Below the pieces are notes generated by a model. The model was not told where the DNA came from, did not search any database, and was given only the letters and a program-made list of their open reading frames with translations. A DNA stretch of 55,216 bases, taken from contig NZ_JAGXJW010000013.1 of NCBI RefSeq assembly GCF_019091135.1, forward strand, positions 1-55,216. Reading direction: 5' to 3'. The DNA is from Cohnella sp. GbtcB17. GTDB lineage: Bacteria > Bacillota > Bacilli > Paenibacillales > Paenibacillaceae. This document shows, piece after piece, positions 46,524 through 55,132 of this stretch. The position numbers and the translations under genes were made by a program. The first letter of the stretch is position 1, and each line of letters opens with the position of its first letter.

Positions 46524-47159
46524 ATGTACGCGCTTGTCGGGAGCAAACGCCAGGACCGGTCGTTCCGCCGTACCTGGGCGTATTTCTGCAGCAAATACGG
46601 ATGGGGCAACGACCCCTGCGCCATCGAGGGCATACGATACGTATTGTTGCGCGGCGGGCGCTTGCCTTTTATCCGTCGGCGAACGATCGGAACGATCGAA
46701 TTCATCCCTTATCGCCCGGGCAATCCGCGCAGTACGGTCGAAGGGCCGTACAAGCATCCTTTTTCCAAAGAGCCGGAGATTCGAAGTTCTCCCTACCGGA
46801 TCTGGGAGATCGACAAGCTGTGCATCGCGGAAGCCTACCAGCGCCAGGGGCGCTTCGGCACGTTCCTTGAGATTTTCTACGACCACGCGGAGCGATTCGC
46901 TCCCCGTTATTATATCGCGCTAATCGAGCGCAGGCTGTACCGCATGCTGCGGATCGTCTTCGGACTGGGCGTCGAGCAGCGGGGACCGGTCATGCAGGGA
47001 CCGACTTCCGCGCTTATCCCCGTTCTGATCGACATCGAGCGGATCATGCAGGATAAGGTTAGAGTCGCGCGTCTGCTGGACGAAGCGAAGCGCAGGCCAG
47101 GGGAGCCGGACGGCCGCAGGGTACCCGCCGGCCGCCGCCCGGTCGACAAGAGAGTCTAA
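46524..47159 (+). CDS. GNAT-like acyltransferase family protein
   Basis: 211 aa from the ATG at 46524, which follows GGAGGGGAG; longer upstream frames lack a site. The centre resembles the GNAT fold (IGTIEFIPYRPG strand; WEIDKLCIAEAYQRQGRFGTFLEI, with the QRQGRFG acetyl-CoA loop), as in N-acyl amino acid/autoinducer-synthase-type acyltransferases. Basic C-terminal tail. Its position behind the orphan RiPP precursor makes it a candidate modifier of that peptide; this is inference from adjacency. Confidence 0.7.
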   Translation: MYALVGSKRQDRSFRRTWAYFCSKYGWGNDPCAIEGIRYVLLRGGRLPFIRRRTIGTIEFIPYRPGNPRSTVEGPYKHPFSKEPEIRSSPYRIWEIDKLCIAEAYQRQGRFGTFLEIFYDHAERFAPRYYIALIERRLYRMLRIVFGLGVEQRGPVMQGPTSALIPVLIDIERIMQDKVRVARLLDEAKRRPGEPDGRRVPAGRRPVDKRV

Positions 47160-47208
47160 GGCTCGTCGCGATGCTGCCGACGCCTCCGTCAGCCGTTCCA
47201 ACTTGCTC

Positions 47209-47433
47209 CTATGCCCTTCTTCCCGGTCGCAGCAGCGACATCGCTTCGTCGTAGCGCGCATAGCTGACGCCGCTTCCGAAGCCGCTGTCGAACGCCCAGT
47301 TCGCCAGGCTCTCGGCCTGCGTCGCCTGCAGGTCCGTGAAGCCGAACCGCGTCTTCATGTCGGCCAAATATTTGCGTTTCACTTCCTCGAAAAACCGTTC
47401 GTTTTCCTGTCGCTGATCCTTCGCATCTCTCAT
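47209..47433 (-). CDS. Small hypothetical protein (74 aa)
   Basis: ATG at 47433, AGGAGG 12 nt upstream. Charged helix (RQENERFFEEVKRKYLADMKTR) followed by FGFTDLQATQAESLANWAFDSG. No membrane segment; family not recognised. Convergent with the GNAT-like gene, 49 nt apart. Confidence 0.6.
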   Translation of the reverse strand: MRDAKDQRQENERFFEEVKRKYLADMKTRFGFTDLQATQAESLANWAFDSGFGSGVSYARYDEAMSLLRPGRRA

Positions 47434-47565
47434 GACGCCGCTCAGCCTCCTTTTAATCGTCATTATTGACCGATGCCGCCGGGAATAGACGCTATGGCGG
47501 CCGGTTGTATTTGCGTGCCGGCGTTGTATACTGTTAACGCAGTCAATTGATAGGGAGGGCGACGG

Positions 47566-47856
47566 ATGAACATCACGGCATATTCGGTCGAGCTGGTCAA
47601 GGACCCGTTCGGCATTCTGAGCGGGCGGAGGTACGAGTTCAAGCTGGAGGTCGAAGTGGACGAAGAGGACGAGCTCTATTCGGAGCACGGCGTCTACGCG
47701 CGCGTCGTCTACAAGGACGATGGCGAGGCGTCGGGCATTTTGACTTGCGACTGGACGGAGAAGACGACGAACCGCTACCTGCCGCTGGACGCGGAGCCCG
47801 AGGAGCTCGCCGAGCTGGCCGCCTTTTGCGCGTCGCACCTGCCGGAAGACGAGTAA
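47566..47856 (+). CDS. DUF6509 family protein
   Basis: 96 aa with GGAGGG site. NITAYSVELVKDPFGILSG, YEFKLEVEVDEEDELYSEHG and a C-terminal AAFCASHLPEDE match the conserved Bacillales family DUF6509. Acidic, soluble, function unknown. Confidence 0.85.
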   Translation: MNITAYSVELVKDPFGILSGRRYEFKLEVEVDEEDELYSEHGVYARVVYKDDGEASGILTCDWTEKTTNRYLPLDAEPEELAELAAFCASHLPEDE

Positions 47857-47870
47857 TCCCGATGCACGGC

Positions 47871-47931
47871 AAGCAGGCAAGGCCAAGCGTCCCTGACGAA
47901 CGAAGGGGCGTTCGGCCTTGCCTGCTTTTTC
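47871..47931. terminator. Bidirectional terminator
   Basis: AAGCAGGCAAGGCC / GGCCTTGCCTGCTT stem with inner AACG/CGTT arms and T5 tail, between DUF6509 and the small membrane protein genes. Confidence 0.9.
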
Positions 47932-47957
47932 GTAACGTAACACGGGCGGCGCATGCC

Positions 47958-48119
47958 TCAAAACTTCGGAATGATATAGCGGGCCAGGAAATACAGAACG
48001 CCGAAAAAGATGAGGACGTACGCGGCATACTTGATGAAGGTCGAGGCGACGAGGCTCGAATCGTATTTTTTTTCGACGTTGTGTTGTTCGTACTCGACGT
48101 TGCGCTGCTCGATGGACAT
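47958..48119 (-). CDS. Small single-TM protein A (53 aa)
   Basis: ATG at 48119, AGGAGGG upstream. A soluble charged N-terminus (EQRNVEYEQHNVEKKYD) and one C-terminal membrane helix ending VLYFLARYIIPKF. Shares its C-terminal pattern with the neighbour at 48143-48313 (YFL-x2-Y-x2-P-x-F). Tail-anchored topology; family unknown. Second gene of a two-gene unit. Confidence 0.75.
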   Translation of the reverse strand: MSIEQRNVEYEQHNVEKKYDSSLVASTFIKYAAYVLIFFGVLYFLARYIIPKF

Positions 48120-48142
48120 GGTCGAACCCTCCTAGTCGATGG

Positions 48143-48313
48143 TTAAAAACTCGGGAGCACGTATTGAGTAAGGAAATAAAGCAAACCAAGCAAGATCGCG
48201 AAGTAAGCGGAATACTCGATGAACGAGACGGCAACGGGTTCTCCGTCGCGCGGACGCTCGTAGTCCTCCTCCAGCAGGTCCGATTGACCCAGATATTGTT
48301 CGGGCATCGACAT
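48143..48313 (-). CDS. Small single-TM protein B (56 aa)
   Basis: ATG at 48313 with AAGGAGG 7 nt upstream. Acidic N-terminus (LLEEDYERPRDGEP) then a helix FIEYSAYFAILLGLLYFL and end TQYVLPSF. Evident paralogue of protein A; 23 nt separates the two genes. Divergent from the HD-GYP gene. May form a small membrane complex; inference only. Confidence 0.75.
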   Translation of the reverse strand: MSMPEQYLGQSDLLEEDYERPRDGEPVAVSFIEYSAYFAILLGLLYFLTQYVLPSF

Positions 48314-48496
48314 CGCCGCACCTCCTTCCGGCTCATGCATCGCGTTGATATCCTCCATTACCCGCGCTCCGTTCCGGCCAATCAAGCCGGGCGCGTCGCC
48401 GAAGGTATCATATTTGTTCGCTTTAAGTGCGGCGCCAAAAGGATTAAACTGGAAGGTACGTCCATAAAAACAAATGGGCACAGGAGGAAAGCCGGG

Positions 48497-49510
48497 ATGA
48501 GACATGCGGAGCTCCTAGGCAAAAAGGCCAAGCACGACATCGTCCATAACGGGCTGGTGCTCGTGCCGGCAGGAGTTGCACTTGAGAAGGCGCACATCGA
48601 ATTGCTGGAGAATTACCGGGTGGATCCCGAAGAGATTCAAACGGCCGAGCAGGAAAATAGGCCGCAGGACGGGGAGTCGGCCGCGCTAATGACCCAGGCC
48701 GTACAGTTCGCGAAGGAGATGTTCGAGCGGGTGCGGGAGGTCGGCCATCTCGATCCGAAGGAGATTGAGCACACGCTGACGCCGATGGTGCTGCAGATGT
48801 CGCAGAACAAGGACATGTTCAGCCTGTTCCATACCGTCAAGGCGAAGGATGAATATACGCATCAGCACAATATCGGCGTCAGCGTACTGTCCACGCTGAT
48901 CGGCCGCTGGCTGGGGTGGAGGGACGATCAGGTCGCCCTGCTGTCGCTCGCCGCGTCGCTGCACGATGTAGGGAAGGTCCGGATTCCGGACGAGATATTG
49001 CTGAAGCCGGGGAGGCTGACGGCGGACGAGTATGCGGAGATGAAGCTGCACACCGTGTACGGGTACGAGATTCTGAAGGCGAATCCGAAAATCGATCCGC
49101 GCGTGGCGCTTGTCGCGCTGCAGCACCATGAACGCGACGACGGGCGGGGCTATCCGTACGGCATCCGCAACGGCGGGATGGACATCATGAGCCGGGTCGT
49201 CGCCGTAGCCGACATTTTTCACGCGATGTCGTCCAGGCGTCCTTATCACGAGCCGATGCCCTTCTACAGAGTCGTCAGCGAGATGCGCAACGGCTCGTTC
49301 GGGGAGCTGGACCCGCAGATCGTCGGCGTGTTCCTCGAGCAGATCATCCGGCACTTGCTGGGCCGTCAGGTCAAGCTGAGCGACGGACGCTGGGGGGAGG
49401 TCGTCTATCTCGATCCGCAGGAGGACATGCATCCGCTCGTGAGGGTCGGCGACAGTTTCATCGATCTGAAGCGGGAGCGGCATCTGAATATCGAGGAGAT
49501 CATCATTTAA
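48497..49510 (+). CDS. HD-GYP domain protein (putative c-di-GMP phosphodiesterase)
   Basis: 337 aa from the ATG at 48497, AGGAGG upstream. An N-terminal segment of about 100 aa (VLVPAGVALEKAHIELLENY) as in DUF3391-type HD-GYP proteins. HD motif LHDVGKVRIPDEI, HHERDDGRGYPYG, then VADIFHAMSSRRPYHEP. Note H-x-N in HTHQHN-like THQHNIGV. Soluble. Residues for metal binding appear complete. Confidence 0.9.
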   Translation: MRHAELLGKKAKHDIVHNGLVLVPAGVALEKAHIELLENYRVDPEEIQTAEQENRPQDGESAALMTQAVQFAKEMFERVREVGHLDPKEIEHTLTPMVLQMSQNKDMFSLFHTVKAKDEYTHQHNIGVSVLSTLIGRWLGWRDDQVALLSLAASLHDVGKVRIPDEILLKPGRLTADEYAEMKLHTVYGYEILKANPKIDPRVALVALQHHERDDGRGYPYGIRNGGMDIMSRVVAVADIFHAMSSRRPYHEPMPFYRVVSEMRNGSFGELDPQIVGVFLEQIIRHLLGRQVKLSDGRWGEVVYLDPQEDMHPLVRVGDSFIDLKRERHLNIEEIII

Positions 49511-49542
49511 GCTTGGTTAAGCGGCTGGTCGGTTCCCCGCAT

Positions 49543-50274
49543 TTACCAGGGAATCGGACCTTTGTCTCCGAAAAAGCCGCCGCTCGGACCGTCGTCCGGC
49601 AGCAGCGCCAGACGGACGGGCTCCCGCGCGCCTTCGGCGGCGAATCTGGAGGAGGCATAGCCGTTCATGGCGGTTGCGCAGTAGCCGGGATCCGCCGCAT
49701 TGACCTTGATGCCGTCCTCGGCGAGGTCCTTGGCCCACATGACGGTCAGCGCGTTGACCGCCGTCTTGGACGAGTTGTAGCCGAGCATGAGGAACGAGCC
49801 CAGCTCGAACGAAGGGTCGCCATGCAGCCGAAGCGAGGCGAGCGAGCTGGAGAGGTTGACGATCCGCCCGCCGGCCGATTTGCGGAGCAAAGGAAGCATC
49901 GCCTGCGTGACGCGCACGACTCCGAACACGTTGGTCTCGTATACTTGCCGGACAAGCTCGGCGCCGGATTCACCCGGGCGCGACTCGGGCAGGAGCACGC
50001 CGGCGTTGTTGATGAGAATGTCCAGCCTCCCGCAGCTCCGCGCGATATTCTCGGCCGCGGCAGACACTTGCAGCGCATCGGTGACGTCCATCGGGATGCA
50101 TGCGGCATCGCCGCCTTCCGCATTCAGCAGGCGGACCGCCTCGCTTCCGCGCCCCGCGTTGCGCACACCGACGAGGACGCGGACGCCCGCCTGGCCGAGC
50201 TGACGGCAGATTTCGAATCCGATGCCTTGATTGCCGCCTGTGACCAGCGCGATTTTTTTAACATCGTCGTTCAT
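49543..50274 (-). CDS. SDR-family (carbonyl-reductase-like) oxidoreductase
   Basis: 243 aa from the ATG at 50274, AAAGGAG upstream. TGGNQGIGFEICRQL cofactor motif, NNAG, Ser in NLSSSLASL and YNSSKTAV (YxxxK); C-terminal ADPGYCATAMNGY. Resembles plant/animal carbonyl reductases of the SDR superfamily. Convergent with the HD-GYP gene. Substrate unknown. Confidence 0.92.
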   Translation of the reverse strand: MNDDVKKIALVTGGNQGIGFEICRQLGQAGVRVLVGVRNAGRGSEAVRLLNAEGGDAACIPMDVTDALQVSAAAENIARSCGRLDILINNAGVLLPESRPGESGAELVRQVYETNVFGVVRVTQAMLPLLRKSAGGRIVNLSSSLASLRLHGDPSFELGSFLMLGYNSSKTAVNALTVMWAKDLAEDGIKVNAADPGYCATAMNGYASSRFAAEGAREPVRLALLPDDGPSGGFFGDKGPIPW

Positions 50275-50344
50275 GGAAGCGCTCTCCTTTGCGTCGGTTG
50301 TCCTCCCCATTTTAATTGTCATCGCGATTCACCCGGAAGTGAAA

Positions 50345-50392
50345 CAAGTCACCGAATCTGTCATGCTCGAGGCTGACAGATTCGATGACTTG
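50345..50392. repeat. Long inverted repeat between nucleoside hydrolase and SDR genes
   Basis: CAAGTCACCGAATCTGTCA pairs with TGACAGATTCGATGACTTG (one mismatch). No strong T run; may be a weak leftward terminator or a regulatory site. Confidence 0.65.
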
Positions 50393-50409
50393 ACGCTGGA
50401 CGCCTATTT

Positions 50410-51363
50410 TCAGATAAAGACCGACAGCAGCTTGCCGACCGCCGTCCTGGCGTCGACGTCCACGCTGACCTGGATCGGCGTGCCGACGCTCGGGCTTGGC
50501 CGCAGGTCCGCGACCGTCATGCCGGCGCACAGTGCGCTCTCGCATTCGACGGTGACGCGCATCGTGCGGTTGGTGACGAGGCCGGGCTCTTCGGCGGCGA
50601 GCACCGTGAGCGGGTCGTGCATCGGCGCCGCGTCGACGAAGTGGTTGGCCTGCCGGTAGAACTCGAAGTAGTAAGCCATCGAGGTTCGCAGGAAGTCGAC
50701 GATCTCGCGGTTTTCCGGCCGGCAGCGCCGCTGCAGGAAGTCGAGATGCTCCTGGGCGAGATGCGTCTTCATCGTGACGTCGAGGCCGATCATCACGATG
50801 TCGAGTCCGGAAGCGAAGACGATGTCGGCGGCCTCGGGGTCGCCCCAGATGTTCGCCTCGGAAACCGGCGTCACGTTGCCGGCCACCTGGACGGCGCCGC
50901 CCATCACGTACACCTGTTTGATTTTGCGCGTCAGCGCGGGATCCTTGGCCAGCGCGAGGGCGACGTTCGTGAGCCGACCGAGCGTGATCAGGACGAGCTC
51001 GCCGTCCAGCTCGTCCGCCTTGCGGACGATGAAGTCTTCCGCGCGCTCGGCGAGCGGGCGTTGATCGGAAGGCGGCAGCTCGGCGTCGCCGATGCCGTTG
51101 TGCCCGTGCACGTGGGCGGAGAAGCCGGTGGGCGGCCGCTTCAGCGGACGATCTGCGCCGATCGCGACGGGCACTTCGTAAGCGGGCGCAGCCAGCTTGA
51201 CGATGCGCAGCGTGTTCTCCGTCGCCTGCTGCACGTCGACGTTGCCGAAGACGGTCGTGATGCCCTCGACGCGCAGCGCGGGGGACTTGAGCGCGTATAA
51301 AATGGCGAGCGCATCGTCGATGCCGGTGTCGGCGTCGATAATGACTTTGCGGACTTGAGTCAA
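50410..51363 (-). CDS. Inosine-uridine-type nucleoside hydrolase
   Basis: 317 aa, probable TTG start at 51363, 10 nt after AAGGAG. N-terminal DADTGIDDALA is the calcium-binding DTGxDD motif; VMGGAVQVAGNVTP and AANIWGDPEAA-like EANIWGDPEAAD follow; the catalytic His lies in the MHDPLTV segment. Hydrolyses N-glycosidic bonds of nucleosides. Cytosolic. Confidence 0.93.
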   Translation of the reverse strand: MTQVRKVIIDADTGIDDALAILYALKSPALRVEGITTVFGNVDVQQATENTLRIVKLAAPAYEVPVAIGADRPLKRPPTGFSAHVHGHNGIGDAELPPSDQRPLAERAEDFIVRKADELDGELVLITLGRLTNVALALAKDPALTRKIKQVYVMGGAVQVAGNVTPVSEANIWGDPEAADIVFASGLDIVMIGLDVTMKTHLAQEHLDFLQRRCRPENREIVDFLRTSMAYYFEFYRQANHFVDAAPMHDPLTVLAAEEPGLVTNRTMRVTVECESALCAGMTVADLRPSPSVGTPIQVSVDVDARTAVGKLLSVFI

Positions 51364-51453
51364 GGGAAACAGGCTCCTTTATTCTTGGATGTGCCGCGGC
51401 GATGGCCGCGCATCTTCGAATTATAACACGCCGTTTGTCCCGGAAGCATGCGA

Positions 51454-51481
51454 AAGGCGCGCGGCTCGCGCCGCGCGCCTT
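51454..51481. terminator. Terminator after the old yellow enzyme gene
   Basis: AAGGCGCGCGGC / GCCGCGCGCCTT stem with TCGC loop. Confidence 0.8.
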
Positions 51482-51499
51482 CGATGGCGTGTATTCGTA

Positions 51500-52612
51500 T
51501 TAGCTCAGCGAGCCGAGCGCTTCCCGCGTGAACGACCGGAGCTCTTCGGCACGGCCTTCGCGGATCTTGCTCGCCCACGACGGATCGTTCAACAGCGCCC
51601 GGCCGACGGCGACAAGATCGAACTCCCCGCGTTCGAGACGCTCGACGAGCGCATCCAGGCCTACGTTCTCGGCGCCTTTGCCTTCGGCGAAGAGGCTCGT
51701 GAACTCGGAGTCGAGGCCGACGGATCCGACCGTGATGGTCGGCTTGCCGGTCAGCTTCTTGGTCCAGCCCGCCAGATTCAGGTCCGAGCCTTCGAACTCG
51801 GGCTCCCAGAAGCGGCGCGTTGAGCAGTGGAAGATGTCGACGCCTGCCGCGGACAGCGGCGCGAGGAACTGCTCCAGCGCTTCCGGCGTCGGCGCGAGCT
51901 TGGCGTTGTAGTCGACCGGCTTCCACTGCGAGAAGCGGAAAATGATCGGGAAGTCGGGACCGACGGCCGCGCGGACCGCCTCGATGACTTCGACCCCGAA
52001 CCGCGTGCGGCCGACCAAGTCGCCGCCGTATTCATCGTCGCGCTTGTTCGTGTTTTCCCAGAAGAATTGGTCGATCAGGTAGCCGTGCGCGCCGTGGATC
52101 TCGACGGCGTCGAAGCCGAGCCGCTTCGCGTCGGCCGCCGCCTGCGCATACTCCGCGACGAGTCCGCGGATCTCTTCCTTCGTCAGCGGCTCGGACACCT
52201 TCTGGCCGGTGAGCGCCAAGCCCGACGGGCCGATCGGCGCGGCGTCCGATTCGGGGAACGTATCGCGCTGACGAGCGGTGCCCACGTGCCAGATCTGCGG
52301 AGCGATCTTGCCGCCTGCCTCGTGGACTTCGCGGACGACGCGCGCCCAGCCTTCAAGCGCAGCTTCGCCGTAGAAGTGAGGGACGTCGCGGTCGGCTGCT
52401 GCAGCCGTGTGGTTGATCACGGTGCCTTCGGTGATGATCAGACCGACGTTATTTTCCGCTCTGCGGCGATAGTAGCCGGCGACATTTTCGCCCGGAACGC
52501 CGTTCGGCGAAAAGCTGCGGGTCATCGGCGCCATGACGATCCGGCTGTCCAGCTCCAGCTTCTCGCTGGAAAATCGTTCGAACAACGGCGTTGCGGTTTG
52601 ATTCACGGTCAT
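51500..52612 (-). CDS. Old yellow enzyme-type alkene reductase (NemA-like)
   Basis: 370 aa, AAGGAGAG site. FMN-dependent TIM barrel: MAPMTRS, QIWHVGTARQ, EIHGAHGYLIDQFFW, NKRDDEYGG, GSVGLDSE and ALLNDPSW. Reduces alpha,beta-unsaturated carbonyls or nitro compounds with NAD(P)H; such enzymes are often induced by electrophiles. A 24-bp AT palindrome precedes it, as expected for a repressor site. Divergent from catalase. Confidence 0.94.
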   Translation of the reverse strand: MTVNQTATPLFERFSSEKLELDSRIVMAPMTRSFSPNGVPGENVAGYYRRRAENNVGLIITEGTVINHTAAAADRDVPHFYGEAALEGWARVVREVHEAGGKIAPQIWHVGTARQRDTFPESDAAPIGPSGLALTGQKVSEPLTKEEIRGLVAEYAQAAADAKRLGFDAVEIHGAHGYLIDQFFWENTNKRDDEYGGDLVGRTRFGVEVIEAVRAAVGPDFPIIFRFSQWKPVDYNAKLAPTPEALEQFLAPLSAAGVDIFHCSTRRFWEPEFEGSDLNLAGWTKKLTGKPTITVGSVGLDSEFTSLFAEGKGAENVGLDALVERLERGEFDLVAVGRALLNDPSWASKIREGRAEELRSFTREALGSLS

Positions 52613-52651
52613 GGATAGTCTCTCCTTGGAAGGGCGCGGCCCTTTATTTTT

Positions 52652-52675
52652 ATATATCTATAATTATAAATATAT
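52652..52675. promoter_or_regulatory. 24-bp palindrome upstream of the old yellow enzyme gene
   Basis: ATATAT-C-TATAATTATA-A-ATATAT, broken at a single pair. AT-only operator overlapping a promoter; a MarR/HxlR/TetR-type repressor may bind. Confidence 0.6.
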
Positions 52676-52781
52676 CGATGCAATAAGGTCAACGCAAGTG
52701 GCAGCGCCGTCCGGAATCAGCATCACCGGCGGATGCCCGGCCTTTGCGGCTATAGTATGTCCGTTGTCTGTCATGCCTGCT

Positions 52782-52807
52782 GCTTAATCTGCTCGGGTCG
52801 GGGGTAA
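52782..52807 (+). promoter_or_regulatory. SigB-like promoter of katE
   Basis: GCTTAA, 14 nt, GGGTAA; compare the general-stress consensus GTTTAA-N12-14-GGGTAT. It lies 90 nt before the catalase start. Confidence 0.6.
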
Positions 52808-52896
52808 AGAATTCCGTTAACCGCGGCACGAACTTTTTACATACGAATGCGCGAGGCGCGGCTGAACGAGCCCTATATCGAGGAGGAAGCGATCGA

Positions 52897-55017
52897 ATGG
52901 CCAAGAAGGACAACGGCAAGCCGGAGAAAACAGTCAAAGATGAGCAGCTTGAGCAATTCACGGTAGACGCGACCGGTCAGAAGCTGACGACGAATCAAGG
53001 CCTGCGCATGGCGGAGGACGAATTTTCGCTCAAGGCTGGCGAGCGAGGCTCCACGCTGCTGGAGGACTTTCATTTCCGCGAGAAAATGACGCACTTCGAC
53101 CATGAGCGCATCCCGGAACGGGTCGTTCATGCCAGAGGCTTCGGCGCGCACGGCTTCTTCCAGGTGTACGAGCCGCAGGCCGACATTACGAAGGCGGGCT
53201 TCCTGCAGGATCCGTCCGTCAAGACGCCGGTCTTCGTCCGCTCCTCCACCGTCGCCGGTTCCCGCGGTTCGGCCGATACGGTACGCGACGTGCGGGGCTT
53301 CGCCGTTAAATTTTATACCGAAGAAGGCAATTACGATCTGGTCGGGAACAACATTCCCGTATTTTTTATTCAGGATGCGATCAAGTTCCCGGACTTCGTG
53401 CACGCAGTCAAACCGGAGCCGCACAACGAGGTGCCCCAGGCGCAGTCGGCGCACGACACGTTCTGGGACTTCGTCACGACGAATACAGAAGCCGCGCATA
53501 TGGTCATGTGGGCGATGAGCGACCGCGCGCTGCCGCGCAGCTATCGCATGATGGAGGGCTTCGGCGTCAACACGTTCCGGCTGGTCAACGCGGAGGGCGT
53601 GGCGCGCTTCGTGAAGTTCCACTGGAAACCGGTGCTGGGCGTCCATTCGACCGTCTGGGACGAGACCCAGAAGATCGCGGGTAAGGATCCAGACTTCCAC
53701 CGCCGCGACCTGTGGGATGCGATCGAGCAGGGCAACTTCCCTGAGTGGGAGCTCGGTGTGCAGCTCATCGAAGAGGACGAGGAGTTTAACTTCGACTTCG
53801 ACATCCTCGATCCGACCAAGCTGTGGCCGGAGGAGCTCGTGCCGGTGCGGCTGATCGGGAAGATGACGCTAAACCGCAATACGGACAACTTTTTCGCAGA
53901 AACGGAGCAGGTCGCCTTCCACCCGGGCCATGTCGTGCCGGGCATCGACTTTTCGAACGATCCGCTGCTTCAGGGCCGCCTCTTCTCCTATACGGACACC
54001 CAGCTGAAGCGCGTCGGGGGTCCGAACTTCCACGAGCTGCCGATCAATCGTCCCGTCGCGCCGGTCCACAACAATCAGCGCGACGGCATGGCGCGCATGA
54101 CGATCAATCCGGGTCAGGTGTCCTATCACAAGAACGGACTGTCGGGCAACACGCCGTCGCCTGCGCCGGAAGCCGAGGGCGGCTACAAGCACTATGCGGA
54201 AAAAGTGGAAGGACGCAAAGTCCGCGCGCGCAGCGACAGCTTTAAAGATCACTTCAGTCAGGCGGTGATGTTCTATCAAAGCCTGTCCGAGGTGGAGCAG
54301 CTGCACATCATCAAGGCGTTCCAGTTCGAGCTGAGCAAGGTGATGGACAAGGACGTGCGCCAGCGGACGGTCGACGTGTTCGCGCAGGTCGATCCGGGAC
54401 TCGCGGCGCAGCTAGCCGACGCGATCGGGGCGCTGCCGCCGGCCGATATGGCTGCGCCGGCCGTCACGATGCGGTCGCCGGCGCTCAGCATCATGAACAA
54501 GGCGAAGTCGGCGAAGACGCGCAAGGTAGCCGTGCTCACGGCCAAGACGTTGGCGGACGCCGAGCTGCGGGAGGTGCTGGCGGCGCTGGCCGCGGAGGGT
54601 GTCACGGCGGAGCTTGTGAGCACGAAGCTCGGGTTCCTGCCGACGGATGCCGACGGGCAAGTCGAAGTAATGCATCACCTGGAGTCGGCGGACTCCGTCC
54701 TGTTCGACGCCGTCTACGTCGCCGGCGGACGCGAGAGCGCAGACGCGCTGCTGGCGCAGCCGCTGGCGGTGGACTTCGTCCGCCAGGCGTACCGCCACTA
54801 CAAGCCGATCGCCGCGATCGGCGAGGGCGCGGACCTGCTGGCCGCCGCCGGCGTCGGTTCGCCGACGCCGGCAGGGGCCAAGGCGACGGGCTCGGTGAAC
54901 CAGCCTGCCTGGAACGAGCCCGGCGTCGTCGTCGCGGCCGAGCCGGACGGCGCCTTCGCCAAGTCGTTCGTCGAAGCGATCGCCGCGCACCGCCATTGGG
55001 AGCGGAAGGTGCAATAA
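52897..55017 (+). CDS. katE: Large-subunit catalase, KatE type
   Basis: 706 aa with GAGGAGG site. Clade-2 catalase: distal His in VVHARGFGAHG, FSTVAG-like SSTVAGSRGS, Asn in GNNIPVFFIQDAIKFPD, haem-ligand Tyr in RLFSYTDTQ. From about residue 550 a class I glutamine-amidotransferase/DJ-1-like domain (KVAVLTAKTLADAELREV; VYVAGGRES) typical of large catalases. Converts hydrogen peroxide to water and oxygen; general-stress control is indicated by the SigB-like promoter. Confidence 0.96.
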   Translation: MAKKDNGKPEKTVKDEQLEQFTVDATGQKLTTNQGLRMAEDEFSLKAGERGSTLLEDFHFREKMTHFDHERIPERVVHARGFGAHGFFQVYEPQADITKAGFLQDPSVKTPVFVRSSTVAGSRGSADTVRDVRGFAVKFYTEEGNYDLVGNNIPVFFIQDAIKFPDFVHAVKPEPHNEVPQAQSAHDTFWDFVTTNTEAAHMVMWAMSDRALPRSYRMMEGFGVNTFRLVNAEGVARFVKFHWKPVLGVHSTVWDETQKIAGKDPDFHRRDLWDAIEQGNFPEWELGVQLIEEDEEFNFDFDILDPTKLWPEELVPVRLIGKMTLNRNTDNFFAETEQVAFHPGHVVPGIDFSNDPLLQGRLFSYTDTQLKRVGGPNFHELPINRPVAPVHNNQRDGMARMTINPGQVSYHKNGLSGNTPSPAPEAEGGYKHYAEKVEGRKVRARSDSFKDHFSQAVMFYQSLSEVEQLHIIKAFQFELSKVMDKDVRQRTVDVFAQVDPGLAAQLADAIGALPPADMAAPAVTMRSPALSIMNKAKSAKTRKVAVLTAKTLADAELREVLAALAAEGVTAELVSTKLGFLPTDADGQVEVMHHLESADSVLFDAVYVAGGRESADALLAQPLAVDFVRQAYRHYKPIAAIGEGADLLAAAGVGSPTPAGAKATGSVNQPAWNEPGVVVAAEPDGAFAKSFVEAIAAHRHWERKVQ

Positions 55018-55036
55018 CGCGGAACGGGAAGAGGGG

Positions 55037-55070
55037 AGAAGCAGCCTCTGAGGGGGCTGCTTCTTTTTGC
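55037..55070 (+). terminator. Terminator after katE
   Basis: AGAAGCAGCC / GGCTGCTTCT stem followed by TTTTT. Confidence 0.9.
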
Positions 55071-55132
55071 GTTCTGGCGGATTTACCTTCATGCGGCCAG
55101 CAGCCTCAGGGGAGGTCTCGGGGGACGGCAGA

